Below, piece after piece: positions 41,977 through 50,503 of a stretch of DNA of 51,019 nt. Position 1 is the first letter of the stretch. Every line of letters begins with the position of its first letter. Source of the stretch: a bacterium (GTDB taxonomy: Bacteria; Desulfobacterota; S145-22); the NCBI GenBank assembly GCA_026986155.1, contig JALSPC010000047.1, positions 1 through 51,019 on the forward strand, read 5' to 3'. Under the pieces are notes generated by a model that was given only the letters and a program-made list of their open reading frames with translations, did no database searches and had not been told where the DNA came from. A program made the position numbers and the translations under genes.

Positions 41977-43831
41977 GTCCCTTTCGTCCCAGGTAGGCCT
42001 CGATGACCTTTTCGTTGTTGGCGACCTCGCGGTAGCGCCCCTCCGCGATCTTCACCCCGTAGTCGAGGGCGATGACCCGATCGGAGATGCGCCGGACCAG
42101 GTTCAGCTTGTGCTCGATAAGCAGGATGGTGTAGCCGTAGGCGTCCCGCAGGTGCTTGATAAACGCCGTGATCTCCTTCGTTTCCTGGGGATTCATCCCG
42201 GCGGACGGTTCGTCCAGGAGGAGGAGCCTTGGTTCCGTCATAAGGACCCGCGCGATCTCGAGGCGCCGCCGGTTGGCGTAGGAGAGATACATGGCCTGCT
42301 GGTGGTACCGATAGCCCGTGAGGCGCCCGCCGAAGAGCCCGAGGATTTCGTCCGCCTTCTTTTGGGTTTCCATCTCTTCCCGCCTGTGCCTGGGCAGGTG
42401 CAGCAGCACGGAAACAGGCCCCGCGTGCGTCCGGCAGAACCGCCCCACCCTGGCGTTGTCGAGCACGCTCATCTTGTTGAAGAGCCGGAGGTTTTGGAAG
42501 GTGCGGGCGACCCCCAGCGCGACAATGGCGTGGGGCCTCAGCCCCGTGATGTCCCGGCCCTCGAAGAGGATGCGTCCTTCCGTGGGCCTGTAGATACCGG
42601 AGACGAGGTTGAACAGGGTGGTCTTTCCCGCCCCGTTCGGGCCGATGATGCTCAGGATCTCCCGCTCGTGGAGCGTGAAACTCAGGCCGCTCAACGCCCG
42701 GATACCCCCGAAGTCCTGTGTGAGGCCCTCAACCTCGAGCAGGACCCGGCTGGTGCGGGCATACCGCACCTTGGGCGCCTTTCGCGCGGGCGCCTCCCCG
42801 CCCTCCGCGTAGTAGAGGTCCGTGGAGGCTTTCAGCACGCCGCTTTCATCCTTGTCCGGGCGTTTCTTTTTCCTCGTGAGAAAGCCTATCTCCCCGAGGA
42901 TCCCCTGGGGACGCAGCGCCATGAGGACGATCAGGACGAGGCCGTAGAACATCATCCGGTAGGCACCGTATTCCCGCAGGAACTCCGGGAGGACCGAGAG
43001 GAGGATGGCCCCCACGATGACGCCCGGAATGTTCCCCAGTCCTCCCAGGATGACCATGCAATAGACGATGACGAGCTGAGGAAAGTCGAAATTATTGGGA
43101 AAGACGGAGTCCTGGAGGGAGGCGAACAGCACCCCAGCCATCCCCGCCACGAAGGCCCCGATGGCAAAGGCCATCAGCTTCATCCGCGTGGTGTTCACGC
43201 CCACCGCCTCGGAGGCCAGTTCGTCCTCCCGTAGGGATTCCCAGCCCCGCCCGAGGCGGGACATCTTTAGTCGGTAGGCCCCGATGGTCACCAGGCAGGC
43301 GAAGAACCAGATGAGATAGGCGTAACCGACGGGCGATTCTATCTTTAGCCCGAAGATGTTGATGGGATCGAATCCGAAAATCCCGTTCACCCCTCCCGTG
43401 ATGTTGACGGGGGTATCCAGGTTGAGGAGGAGGAGCTTGAAGATCTGGGCGAAGGCGAGGGTCACGATGGCCAGGTAGTCCCCCTTCAGCCTCAGGCTCG
43501 TGGAGCCGAGGGCGATGCCCACTCCCATCGTCAGGAAGGCGGCCACGGGGAGAACCACGAGGAAAGGGAGATGGATGCCGAACTGGTCGGACGACAGGAG
43601 GGCGAAGGTGTAGCCGCCGATCCCGAAGAAGGCCACGTAGGAGAGGTCGAACAGCCCCGCGAACCCCGCCACCACGTTCAGCCCCAGGGCCAGCATCACC
43701 CAGATTCCCGTCACCAGGTAGATGCGGAGCCAGTAATCGTTGGGCATGACGTGCGGCAGGAAGATGAGGGCCGCCGCGACTGCCGCGGTGAAGGCTGCCT
43801 TTCGTTTCCCGTTCCCGACAGTCAGGGTCAT
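41948..43831 (-). CDS. Fused ABC transporter permease and ATP-binding protein (LivM-LivG)
   Basis: 627 residues from ATG 43831. Residues 1-320 are a LivM permease with about nine membrane segments (VTGIWVMLALGLNVVAGFAG, SLRLKGDYLAIVTLAFAQI, LGGLGNIPGVIVGAILLSVL). A linker near 325-355 joins a full LivG ATPase with Walker A GPNGAGKTTLFNLVSG and Walker B LLLLDEPSAGMNPQE. The two are usually separate genes; no stop or frame change is seen at the junction. The ATG shares one base with the livH stop (TGATG). Confidence 0.93.
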   Translation of the reverse strand: MTLTVGNGKRKAAFTAAVAAALIFLPHVMPNDYWLRIYLVTGIWVMLALGLNVVAGFAGLFDLSYVAFFGIGGYTFALLSSDQFGIHLPFLVVLPVAAFLTMGVGIALGSTSLRLKGDYLAIVTLAFAQIFKLLLLNLDTPVNITGGVNGIFGFDPINIFGLKIESPVGYAYLIWFFACLVTIGAYRLKMSRLGRGWESLREDELASEAVGVNTTRMKLMAFAIGAFVAGMAGVLFASLQDSVFPNNFDFPQLVIVYCMVILGGLGNIPGVIVGAILLSVLPEFLREYGAYRMMFYGLVLIVLMALRPQGILGEIGFLTRKKKRPDKDESGVLKASTDLYYAEGGEAPARKAPKVRYARTSRVLLEVEGLTQDFGGIRALSGLSFTLHEREILSIIGPNGAGKTTLFNLVSGIYRPTEGRILFEGRDITGLRPHAIVALGVARTFQNLRLFNKMSVLDNARVGRFCRTHAGPVSVLLHLPRHRREEMETQKKADEILGLFGGRLTGYRYHQQAMYLSYANRRRLEIARVLMTEPRLLLLDEPSAGMNPQETKEITAFIKHLRDAYGYTILLIEHKLNLVRRISDRVIALDYGVKIAEGRYREVANNEKVIEAYLGRKGHGKRAGIKI

Positions 43832-44763
43832 CAAACCTTCTCCTGAATCTTCTCACCCAGAAGCCCCGAGGGCTTGACGATGAGGATAATCACGAGGATG
43901 ACGAAGGCGACCACGTCCTTGTAGGCGGCGGGCAGGAAGGTGACGGCGAGGGACTCGGCCAGGCCGAGGATGATCCCGCCGAGCATGGCGCCGGGGATGC
44001 TCCCGATGCCCCCCAGGACGGCGGCGGTGAACCCCTTGAGCCCCGCCTGGAAACCCACGTAGTAATCGACCTGGGTGAACAAGAGTCCCACGAGGGTTCC
44101 CGCGGCCCCTCCCAGCGCCGAGCCGATGATGAAGACCAGGACGATGATCCGGTCCACGTCGATGCCGAGGAACGTGGCCATCTCCAGGTCCTGGGCGGTG
44201 GCCCGCATCGCCTTGCCCGCCTTCGTCCGCTTGATCATGATGCTCAGCAGGGCCATGAGCAGAAAGGTCACCGCGATGACGATGAGGCGGGTCAGGGTGA
44301 TGACAACCGGTCCCAGGTGGATCAGGCGGACGCTCTCCGGGATCAGGGAATGGACGTAAAAGACCCGGGCCTTCGCCCCCTGGTAGTTCAGGACCAGGTT
44401 CTGAAGGAAGATGGAAACCCCGAGGGCGCTCAAGAGGAGGTTGATGCGGGGGGCGTTCCGGAGGGGACGGTAGGCGAACCGTTCCGTCAAGACCCCGACG
44501 AAGGCGGAGACCCCCATGGCGATGACGATCATGAGGGCGATGACCACGGCGGCGTTCATCACCACCTGGTGGTTCCGGCTGAGAAGGTGCAGCACCCACC
44601 AGCCGGTAAAACCACCGATCATGTAGATCTCGCCGTGGGCGAAGTTCAGCATCCCGAGGATACCATAGACCATGGTGTATCCGATGGCGATCAAGGCGTA
44701 GACGCCGCCCAGCGTCAGGCCGTTGACCAGTTGCTGCGGTAATTCCTTCAGTAAGAGATCCAT
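43831..44763 (-). CDS. livH: Branched-chain amino acid-type ABC transporter permease
   Basis: 310 residues. About eight membrane segments with the LivH pattern: GLTLGGVYALIAIGYTMVYGIL at the start, NFAHGEIYMIGGF, and a C-terminal GLKGFTAAVLGGIGSIPGAM. It partners the fused LivM-LivG. Related systems in anaerobes and phototrophs carry aromatic acids as well as amino acids. It is 111 bases downstream of livK, with a terminator-like hairpin between. Confidence 0.93.
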   Translation of the reverse strand: MDLLLKELPQQLVNGLTLGGVYALIAIGYTMVYGILGMLNFAHGEIYMIGGFTGWWVLHLLSRNHQVVMNAAVVIALMIVIAMGVSAFVGVLTERFAYRPLRNAPRINLLLSALGVSIFLQNLVLNYQGAKARVFYVHSLIPESVRLIHLGPVVITLTRLIVIAVTFLLMALLSIMIKRTKAGKAMRATAQDLEMATFLGIDVDRIIVLVFIIGSALGGAAGTLVGLLFTQVDYYVGFQAGLKGFTAAVLGGIGSIPGAMLGGIILGLAESLAVTFLPAAYKDVVAFVILVIILIVKPSGLLGEKIQEKV

Positions 44764-44824
44764 GAACCCCGCTTTCGCCCGGGATGTCCCACGGGACGGT
44801 CCGGGCCTGCACGCGGATAGAGAT

Positions 44825-44862
44825 AAAAAGGGCCCCGGCCGCCGCGAGGGGACCGGGACCCT
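44825..44862 (-). terminator. Terminator-like hairpin between livK and livH (possible attenuator)
   Basis: On the minus strand AGGGTCCCGG (44862-44853) pairs with CCGGGGCCCT (44838-44829), nine of ten pairs, followed by TTTTATC. It starts 12 bases after the livK stop. Partial termination here would give more binding protein than permease. Confidence 0.75.
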
Positions 44863-44874
44863 TTGGCCGCTATC

Positions 44875-46065
44875 CTACTTTCCCGTCATGACGGCGACCT
44901 GCTTGAAGTCGTTTCCCACCACCTTGAAGAAGTAGGTGGCGCCGCCTTCCAGGTCTCCCTTTGCGTTGAACGTGATGGGAAAACCGAGGATTCCCTTATA
45001 GTTCTTCGTCTTGTGCAGTTCCTCCACCACTTCCTTCCGGGTAATCTTTCCGTCCGCCGCAGCGCGGTCGATGGCCGCGAGGAGGATGTTCATCGCCTCG
45101 TAGGCGGGGGGGCCGAACCCGCTGATGGTCCCGTATTTCTTTTCATACGTCTTGACGTAGCCTGCAGCCGCGGGAATGGCGTAGATGTCCGGGGCGAAGT
45201 GATAGACATACGCCCCCTCCGCCGCGCCCTCGGACGCCTGTATGAAATCCTTCTTGTCCCGGGCCCCTTCCGTTCCCAGGAAGATGGCCTTGATGCCAAG
45301 CTCCTTCATCTGCCGCACGCCGATGGCCTGGTCGGGGGCCGTCGTGGCGATGAAGAAGAGGACGTCGGGCTTGAAGGCCTTCACCTTGGTCAAAACGGGA
45401 GAGAAGTCCTTGGAGCCGCCTACGATGGTTTCCTGCATAATGTCCTTGATACCCAGTTTCTTCAGCCCCTTGATGGTCTCCTTCGCCATATTCTCGCAGT
45501 AGGCAACCTTTTCGTTGAGGACCGCCACCCGCTTCGCCTTCAGGTAGTTCTTGATGAAGAGGGCGCAGTTCCAGCCGTGGGAATCGTTCCGGGCGTTGAC
45601 CCGAAAGAAGTGCTTGTAACCCTGTTCCGTCAGGTTGGGCTTCGAGGCGGCCGTCGTGATGCAGGCCAGGTTCGCCCTGCCGTAGATCTTCAGGGTCGCC
45701 TGGGCGATGTGGCTCATGGGCGGCCCGATGACCCCGTACATGAGCTTGTCCGACACGAACTTGTGGGCCACGTTCACCCCCTGGGCGGGGTCCATGGCGT
45801 CGTCACCCATGATATGTTTCAGCTTGACCCCGTGAATCCCCCCTTTGGCGTTCCACTCGTCCAGGGCGATCTGGGCGGAGTGGAAGATCTCCATGCACGG
45901 AGAGGCGGCGTCCCCCGTGAAGGATCCCGCGTCCCCGATATGGATCTCGGTCACCTTCATGCCGGTGGAGGGGTCGATCAGCCCCGCGGCGTGCGCCCGG
46001 GCCAAAAACCCCGCGAAACAAAGAATCAACGCGATGATAAAAAACAGACGATACCCTTTCCTCAT
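44875..46065 (-). CDS. livK: ABC transporter periplasmic substrate-binding protein, LivK type
   Basis: 396 residues. Signal peptide at residues 1-26 (YRLFFIIALILCFAGFL, cut near AHA-A). The mature part is a type I periplasmic binding fold: VTEIHIGDAGSFTGDAASPC, VIGPPMSHIAQATLKI and FNAKGDLEGGATYFFKVV at the end. The ligand is unknown; neighbours suggest a carboxylic or aromatic acid more than an amino acid. GGGAGG precedes the ATG. First gene of the transporter operon. Confidence 0.92.
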   Translation of the reverse strand: MRKGYRLFFIIALILCFAGFLARAHAAGLIDPSTGMKVTEIHIGDAGSFTGDAASPCMEIFHSAQIALDEWNAKGGIHGVKLKHIMGDDAMDPAQGVNVAHKFVSDKLMYGVIGPPMSHIAQATLKIYGRANLACITTAASKPNLTEQGYKHFFRVNARNDSHGWNCALFIKNYLKAKRVAVLNEKVAYCENMAKETIKGLKKLGIKDIMQETIVGGSKDFSPVLTKVKAFKPDVLFFIATTAPDQAIGVRQMKELGIKAIFLGTEGARDKKDFIQASEGAAEGAYVYHFAPDIYAIPAAAGYVKTYEKKYGTISGFGPPAYEAMNILLAAIDRAAADGKITRKEVVEELHKTKNYKGILGFPITFNAKGDLEGGATYFFKVVGNDFKQVAVMTGK

Positions 46066-46148
46066 TTTATACCTCCCTTGAAACCCGGTTAAAAATTTTT
46101 ATCGAGTCTCCCTCACCTCCTTCTGCCGTTTTTTCCCGATACTTCCTT

Positions 46149-46850
46149 TCAAATACCCGAAGCCGAGAAGAAGGCCTCGTCCCGGGTGCGCTCGATCATC
46201 TTGAGGATATCCTCCTTCGCCAGTTCCAGGTGGCCCTTGATGGCCTTCTCCAGCCGGGGGAAATCCTTCGCCACGAATGCCCTGAATATCTCGTAGTGGC
46301 CGTCCCGGGTCTTGGCCGCGAATTCCAGGATGTGAATCAGGGAAATCCTGTATTTCAGGGAGTGGTCGCTCAGCGACTGGCAGATGTGCACCATGGTCTT
46401 GCTCCGCGTCGCCCGGTAGATAATGCCGTGAAAGTCCACGTCCAGCTCCGTCAGACCCTCCGCGTGGCCGCTGTCCACCTTTTCGTCCGTCATCTTGAGG
46501 TTTAATTCCATTCGTTCCAGTTCCACCGGCGTCATCTTCTCGAAGGCGAGCCGTGCCGCAAGCAGCTCGATTTCCAGGCGAATGGTGAACAGGTCCTGGA
46601 TGTCGTAGTCCGACATCTCCTCCACGATGTAGCCCGCCCTGGGGATGGAATAGAGGAAACCCTCCACGGCAAGCCGGTGAAGGGCCTCCCGGACCGGTGT
46701 GCGGCTGACCTTCATCTCCCCCGCGAGCGCCGATTCCACCAGGCGGGTGCCCCCGGCAATCTTTCCGGTAATGATCTTGTTTCGAAGGGTCTGGTAGACC
46801 TGCTCGACCAGGGTATCCTCGTTCCGCCGCGTCGCCTTTAGCACCTTCAT
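46149..46850 (-). CDS. GntR family regulator with FCD domain
   Basis: 233 residues from ATG 46850 (AGGGAG upstream). An alternative ATG at 46892 would lie inside the palindrome 46890-46904, which fits better as an operator. N-terminal winged helix: LVEQVYQTLRNKIITGKI, SALAGEMKVSRTPVREALHR. The C-terminal FCD domain keeps the metal-type residues (ELDVDFHGIIYRAT, SLSDHSLKYRISLIH). FCD regulators bind small organic acids. It lies between the transporter operon and the AOR operon and may control both. Confidence 0.9.
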   Translation of the reverse strand: MKVLKATRRNEDTLVEQVYQTLRNKIITGKIAGGTRLVESALAGEMKVSRTPVREALHRLAVEGFLYSIPRAGYIVEEMSDYDIQDLFTIRLEIELLAARLAFEKMTPVELERMELNLKMTDEKVDSGHAEGLTELDVDFHGIIYRATRSKTMVHICQSLSDHSLKYRISLIHILEFAAKTRDGHYEIFRAFVAKDFPRLEKAIKGHLELAKEDILKMIERTRDEAFFSASGI

Positions 46851-46889
46851 GTCTTTCGGCTCCCTGTAACAGTGTTTGCATTCCACTAC

Positions 46890-46904
46890 CATACCAGTTG
46901 TATG
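46890..46904. promoter_or_regulatory. Palindrome, likely GntR/FCD operator
   Basis: CATAC-N5-GTATG. A TTGACA (minus 46911-46906) lies just upstream of it, so a bound regulator would block its own promoter. A further CATACC half-site sits at 46989-46994 next to a plus-strand TTGACA (46985-46990) before the AOR operon. Confidence 0.6.
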
Positions 46905-47049
46905 TTGTCAATATTGGCCCACTGGAATTTTCCTACTACAACAGTTAAAATCACGGAACAGGTAGGAACAGATATGAAATACTATTGACATACCAATTAT
47001 TTTTTGTTACGAAGGTGCAAATTCAAACGCGTTTTCAAGCGGGGTTAAC

Positions 47050-47331
47050 ATGGTCACACTCAAGGTCACGGTCGAACACATCGACGGCTATTGCAATCAG
47101 CCCCTCCTGGTGGGCGACAGTTTCCTCGTGAAGGGCGGGGAAATCCACGTTCCGTCCGGAAAACATGTCTGCATGTGGGCCCTCCAGAGCATGATGCCCA
47201 TCTTCCCCCTCCTCCAGCGGGCGGAGCCGAAGGCGGGCGACTGGACGGGCAAGGCGGGCCAGATCTTCGTCTGCCCCGATCCGAAAGGAAAGGTCCATTT
47301 CCGTATCGAACGCGCGGGGGACGCGCCATGA
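47050..47331 (+). CDS. TIGR04076 family protein
   Basis: 93 residues. The pattern matches TIGR04076: VEHIDGYCNQPLLVGDSFLV, then VCMWALQSMMPIFPLL and a C-terminal FVCPDPKGKVHFRIER. Cys residues near 15, 41 and 75 could bind a metal. The family is often found beside aldehyde ferredoxin oxidoreductase or other tungsten and molybdenum enzymes, but its function is unknown. First gene of the operon; its stop overlaps the next ATG. Confidence 0.75.
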   Translation: MVTLKVTVEHIDGYCNQPLLVGDSFLVKGGEIHVPSGKHVCMWALQSMMPIFPLLQRAEPKAGDWTGKAGQIFVCPDPKGKVHFRIERAGDAP

Positions 47332-47849
47332 TCGTCGTGGACGCCGCCAAGTGCTCCGGATGCAGCCGCTGCGAGGTGGCGTGTTCCTTCTTCCATTCGG
47401 GAAAGGTGGGGCGCGCCGGTTCCCGCGTCAAGGTCGTCAAGATGGAAGAGTTCGGGATCGACTTTCCCGTCGTCTGCCAGCACTGCGTGGAGCGTTACTG
47501 CGTCAAGTGCCCGGAGCACGCCATCGAGATCGGCCCCCTGGGGCAGGTCATCGTCTCTCCCACCCTCTGCACCACCTGCGGCGCCTGCGAGGCCCTCTGC
47601 CCCATCGGCGCCATCGAGCTCTTCGAGGAGATCCCCTACGTCTGCGACCTGTGCGGGGGGAACCCCCGATGCGTGAAGGCCTGCACCCTCGACGCCATCC
47701 GGTACGAACCGGAAACCACGGGGAACGTTTCCCTCGAGACATTCCGTAAAAAATCGAAAAACCTGACCCCGGAGGAAAAACGCGTCCGGTTCGCCCTGAC
47801 GCGATTCGAGCCTATCCGGGAAACCTGGCTATCCAAGAGGAGGGCGTAA
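47328..47849 (+). CDS. Polyferredoxin (HycB/CooF type) partner of AOR
   Basis: 173 residues with four [4Fe-4S] motif groups: CSGCSRCEVAC, CQHCVERYCVKCP, CTTCGACEALCP and CDLCGGNPRCVKAC. A charged C-terminal extension of about 40 residues follows. It is the probable electron acceptor or donor for the AOR encoded 3 bases downstream. The start ATG overlaps the previous stop (ATGA), and is clearly preferred to the upstream extension of the frame. Confidence 0.9.
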   Translation: MIVVDAAKCSGCSRCEVACSFFHSGKVGRAGSRVKVVKMEEFGIDFPVVCQHCVERYCVKCPEHAIEIGPLGQVIVSPTLCTTCGACEALCPIGAIELFEEIPYVCDLCGGNPRCVKACTLDAIRYEPETTGNVSLETFRKKSKNLTPEEKRVRFALTRFEPIRETWLSKRRA

Positions 47850-47852
47850 CCC

Positions 47853-49670
47853 ATGCTTCACGGCTACGGCGGTTTCATCCTGCGGGTCGATCTGACGTCC
47901 GGGCGCGTCCGTCGGGAAAAGACCGATCCCGCCTACATGCTCAAGACCATCGGCGGCAGGGGCCTCAATTCCACCCGGCTCTTCGAAGAACTGAAACGTG
48001 ACGTGGATCCCCTCTCGCCGGAAAACATGCTCCTCTTCGGCGTCGGCCCTCTCACGGGGACGCTCCTTCCCGCCTCGGCCTACACCACCATCACCGGGAA
48101 GTCCCCCCTGACGGGGATCCTGGGAGACTCCGCCGCGGGGGGATTTTTCGGGACGGAACTGAAACAAGCGGGATACGACCAGGTCATTGTCACGGGAAGA
48201 AGCGAGACCCCCTGTTACCTTCTCGTCACCAACGACACCGTCGAAATCCGCGACGCGGGCCACCTATGGGGAAGGGACATCTGGGAAACCACCGCCGCGC
48301 TGCGCAGGGAATTGGGCGACAACGCCGTCCAGGTGGCGGCCATCGGGCCGGCGGGGGAGAATCTCGTCAAGTTCGCCACGGTGGCCTGCAACAATTCCCG
48401 CACGTTCGGCCGCACGGGCATGGGGTGCATCTTCGGGTCGAAGAACCTCAAGGCCATCGTGGTGCGGGGCACGAGGCGTGTCACCATTGCCGACACGCTC
48501 CGGTTCGCCGATCTCTGCCGGAAGCTAGAGGCCGACATCTTGAATCACCCCGAATACGAACAGCGCCACGCCCTGGGCTCCACGCTTCTCATGAAGGCCC
48601 TCCAGGGTATCGGCATCCTTCCCACGCGGCATTTCCAGGAAGGGTTGTGCGACTACGTGGACGAGATCAGCGGGGAGACCCTGGCGGAGCGCTACAAGGT
48701 GAAGAACAAGTCGTGCTTCAACTGTAACATCCACTGCTCCCGTTACTTCATCACCCCCACGCACGAGGGAGAAGGGCCAGAATACGAGACCCTCTGCAGC
48801 TACACCTCCCGGCTCGGGAACCGGGACCTGGAATTCGCCCTGAGGATGACCACCTTTCTCAACCGGATGGGGATCGATTCCCTGAGCTCGGGCGAGACGA
48901 TCGGCTGGGCCATGGAGTGTGCCCAGCGGGGGCTTTTGACGCGGGAGGACTTAGACGGGCTCGACTTCACCTGGGGCAACACGCAAACCATCGAGAAAAT
49001 CCTCCGGATGATCGTTCACCGGGAGGGCCTCGGGGACGCCTTTGCCGAGGGGACTCGCAGCCTGGCACGGCGCTTCGGCAAGGGGACGGAGAACTACGCC
49101 TTCCACGTGAAAGGGCTCGACATGATCTGCGGGGATCCGCGCGGCATCAAGGCCTTCGGCCTGACCTACGCCATCGCCTCCCGGGGCGGTGACCACCTCC
49201 GGGCGGAACCTTTCTTCGAACTGACCGAGCGCTACGACGAGGCGGAGCGGCGCTGGGGCATCCGGGAGATCGCCGACCGTCTCGCCGTGAAGGGGAAGGC
49301 CGTCCTGGTGGAGCACACGGAGCGGCAGGCCCTCATCTCTGACTGCCTGACCATGTGCAAGAACATCGGTTTGAGCATGGACTTGATGGACGTCGACTTC
49401 GCCGCCCGGCTTCTCACCGCCGGCACGGGTCTCAAGTTCACGCCGGAACGGGTGGACGACGCCCTCAAGGGCGTCATCGAGCGCGACCGCCTCCTCAACA
49501 TCGACTTCGGCATCGACGCCGGCCAGGATACATTGCCGGAACGCTTCCGGAAGGAGCCCCTCGCGGAGGGCGCCTCCAAGGGCCAGACGGTGCCCGTCGA
49601 GGAGATGGTCCAGGAATACTACCGGCTCAAGGGATGGGACGAACGGGGCGTTCCCAGGGGACGGGCGTAG
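47853..49670 (+). CDS. Aldehyde ferredoxin oxidoreductase family protein
   Basis: 605 residues, full length. N-terminal pterin-binding domain: LRVDLTSGRV, GGRGLNSTRLFEEL, GPLTGTLLPASAYTTITGKS, GFFGTELKQAGYDQVIVTG. The [4Fe-4S] ligands are Cys288, Cys291 and Cys295 (CFNCNIHC) plus a later Cys in SDCLTMCKN. It should bind a tungsten (or molybdenum) bis-pterin and interconvert aldehydes and carboxylic acids with ferredoxin. In an aromatic-acid context a benzoate/benzaldehyde-type substrate is possible, but not shown. Confidence 0.93.
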   Translation: MLHGYGGFILRVDLTSGRVRREKTDPAYMLKTIGGRGLNSTRLFEELKRDVDPLSPENMLLFGVGPLTGTLLPASAYTTITGKSPLTGILGDSAAGGFFGTELKQAGYDQVIVTGRSETPCYLLVTNDTVEIRDAGHLWGRDIWETTAALRRELGDNAVQVAAIGPAGENLVKFATVACNNSRTFGRTGMGCIFGSKNLKAIVVRGTRRVTIADTLRFADLCRKLEADILNHPEYEQRHALGSTLLMKALQGIGILPTRHFQEGLCDYVDEISGETLAERYKVKNKSCFNCNIHCSRYFITPTHEGEGPEYETLCSYTSRLGNRDLEFALRMTTFLNRMGIDSLSSGETIGWAMECAQRGLLTREDLDGLDFTWGNTQTIEKILRMIVHREGLGDAFAEGTRSLARRFGKGTENYAFHVKGLDMICGDPRGIKAFGLTYAIASRGGDHLRAEPFFELTERYDEAERRWGIREIADRLAVKGKAVLVEHTERQALISDCLTMCKNIGLSMDLMDVDFAARLLTAGTGLKFTPERVDDALKGVIERDRLLNIDFGIDAGQDTLPERFRKEPLAEGASKGQTVPVEEMVQEYYRLKGWDERGVPRGRA

Positions 49671-49671
49671 G

Positions 49672-50409
49672 ATGGGGCGCGTCGTCCGGGGCGGCACCAC
49701 CACCTACGGCCAGGTGGCCGGAATCCTGATGACCGAATCCACCATTCCGCGGATCCCCGGGGATCCGGGCCACGCCGAGACCTTCGATTTCCCCGTCCGT
49801 TACGCCGTCATCGAGGATTTTCCCTTCGAAGACCTCGTCCAGGTCAAACGTGATCACCTGGACACAGTCATCGCGGCGGCCCTTTCCCTCCAGCGGGAGG
49901 GGGTTCGTTTCATCGTCGCCGATTGCGGCCTCTTCGCCCCTTTTCAGCGGGAGATCGCCGACCGGCTGGAGATCCCCTTCCTCGGCTCCGCCCTCTCCCT
50001 CCTGCCGCTCATCGCCGCGTTTCTCCCCGCGAAGAAGAAAATCGGCGTTATCACGGGCGACACGCGCCTCCTGAAGGACGTCCACCTGACCTCGACCGGG
50101 GCCGACCTGGGACGCCTCGTCATCCGGGGACTGGACGACTGCGGGGAATTCCAGAAGGTGGTGGTCAACCGCGGCAATGAATTGAACGTGGACGCCATGC
50201 GGGCGTGTGTTTTGGAGGCCGGCGCTTCCCTCTTCGAGGCCGGCGAGCCGGTGGGGGCCATCCTGCTCGAGTGCACGAACCTGGCGAGCTTTCGCCGCGA
50301 CCTCCAGGGAAGGTTTCGCGTCCCCGTTTTCGATATCGTGAGCCTCGTCGACTTCTTCGCCGGGGGATACCGGTTGCGGTCCTTCGCGTCCGCCTTCTTG
50401 CCCCGTTAG
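49672..50409 (+). CDS. Aspartate/glutamate racemase family protein
   Basis: 245 residues. The two catalytic-type cysteines are present and well placed: Cys85 (VADCGLF) and Cys201 (LLECTNL), with KKIGVITGDTRLL between. The family covers amino acid and hydantoin racemases and maleate/arylmalonate enzymes, so the reaction is open. It follows AOR by one base and belongs to the same operon, which is unusual for a plain amino acid racemase. Confidence 0.8.
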   Translation: MGRVVRGGTTTYGQVAGILMTESTIPRIPGDPGHAETFDFPVRYAVIEDFPFEDLVQVKRDHLDTVIAAALSLQREGVRFIVADCGLFAPFQREIADRLEIPFLGSALSLLPLIAAFLPAKKKIGVITGDTRLLKDVHLTSTGADLGRLVIRGLDDCGEFQKVVVNRGNELNVDAMRACVLEAGASLFEAGEPVGAILLECTNLASFRRDLQGRFRVPVFDIVSLVDFFAGGYRLRSFASAFLPR

Positions 50410-50503
50410 GCGGCCAACCCTTATCACCGAATTTACTTTCCCCCGGTGAGCCCCGGGAGTCTCAGCAAAGAGCCATCGACGCCCGGCGGACCCAAGTTTT
50501 TCA

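Noticed and set aside
41942..46092. Long plus-strand frames opposite the liv genes
   Set aside because: Shadow frames of livMG and livK; the minus-strand genes have complete transporter motifs and good ribosome binding sites.
46066..46148. Cobalamin riboswitch upstream of the transporter/dehalogenase operon
   Set aside because: The livK leader is short and shows no B12-box-like sequence or room for the structure.
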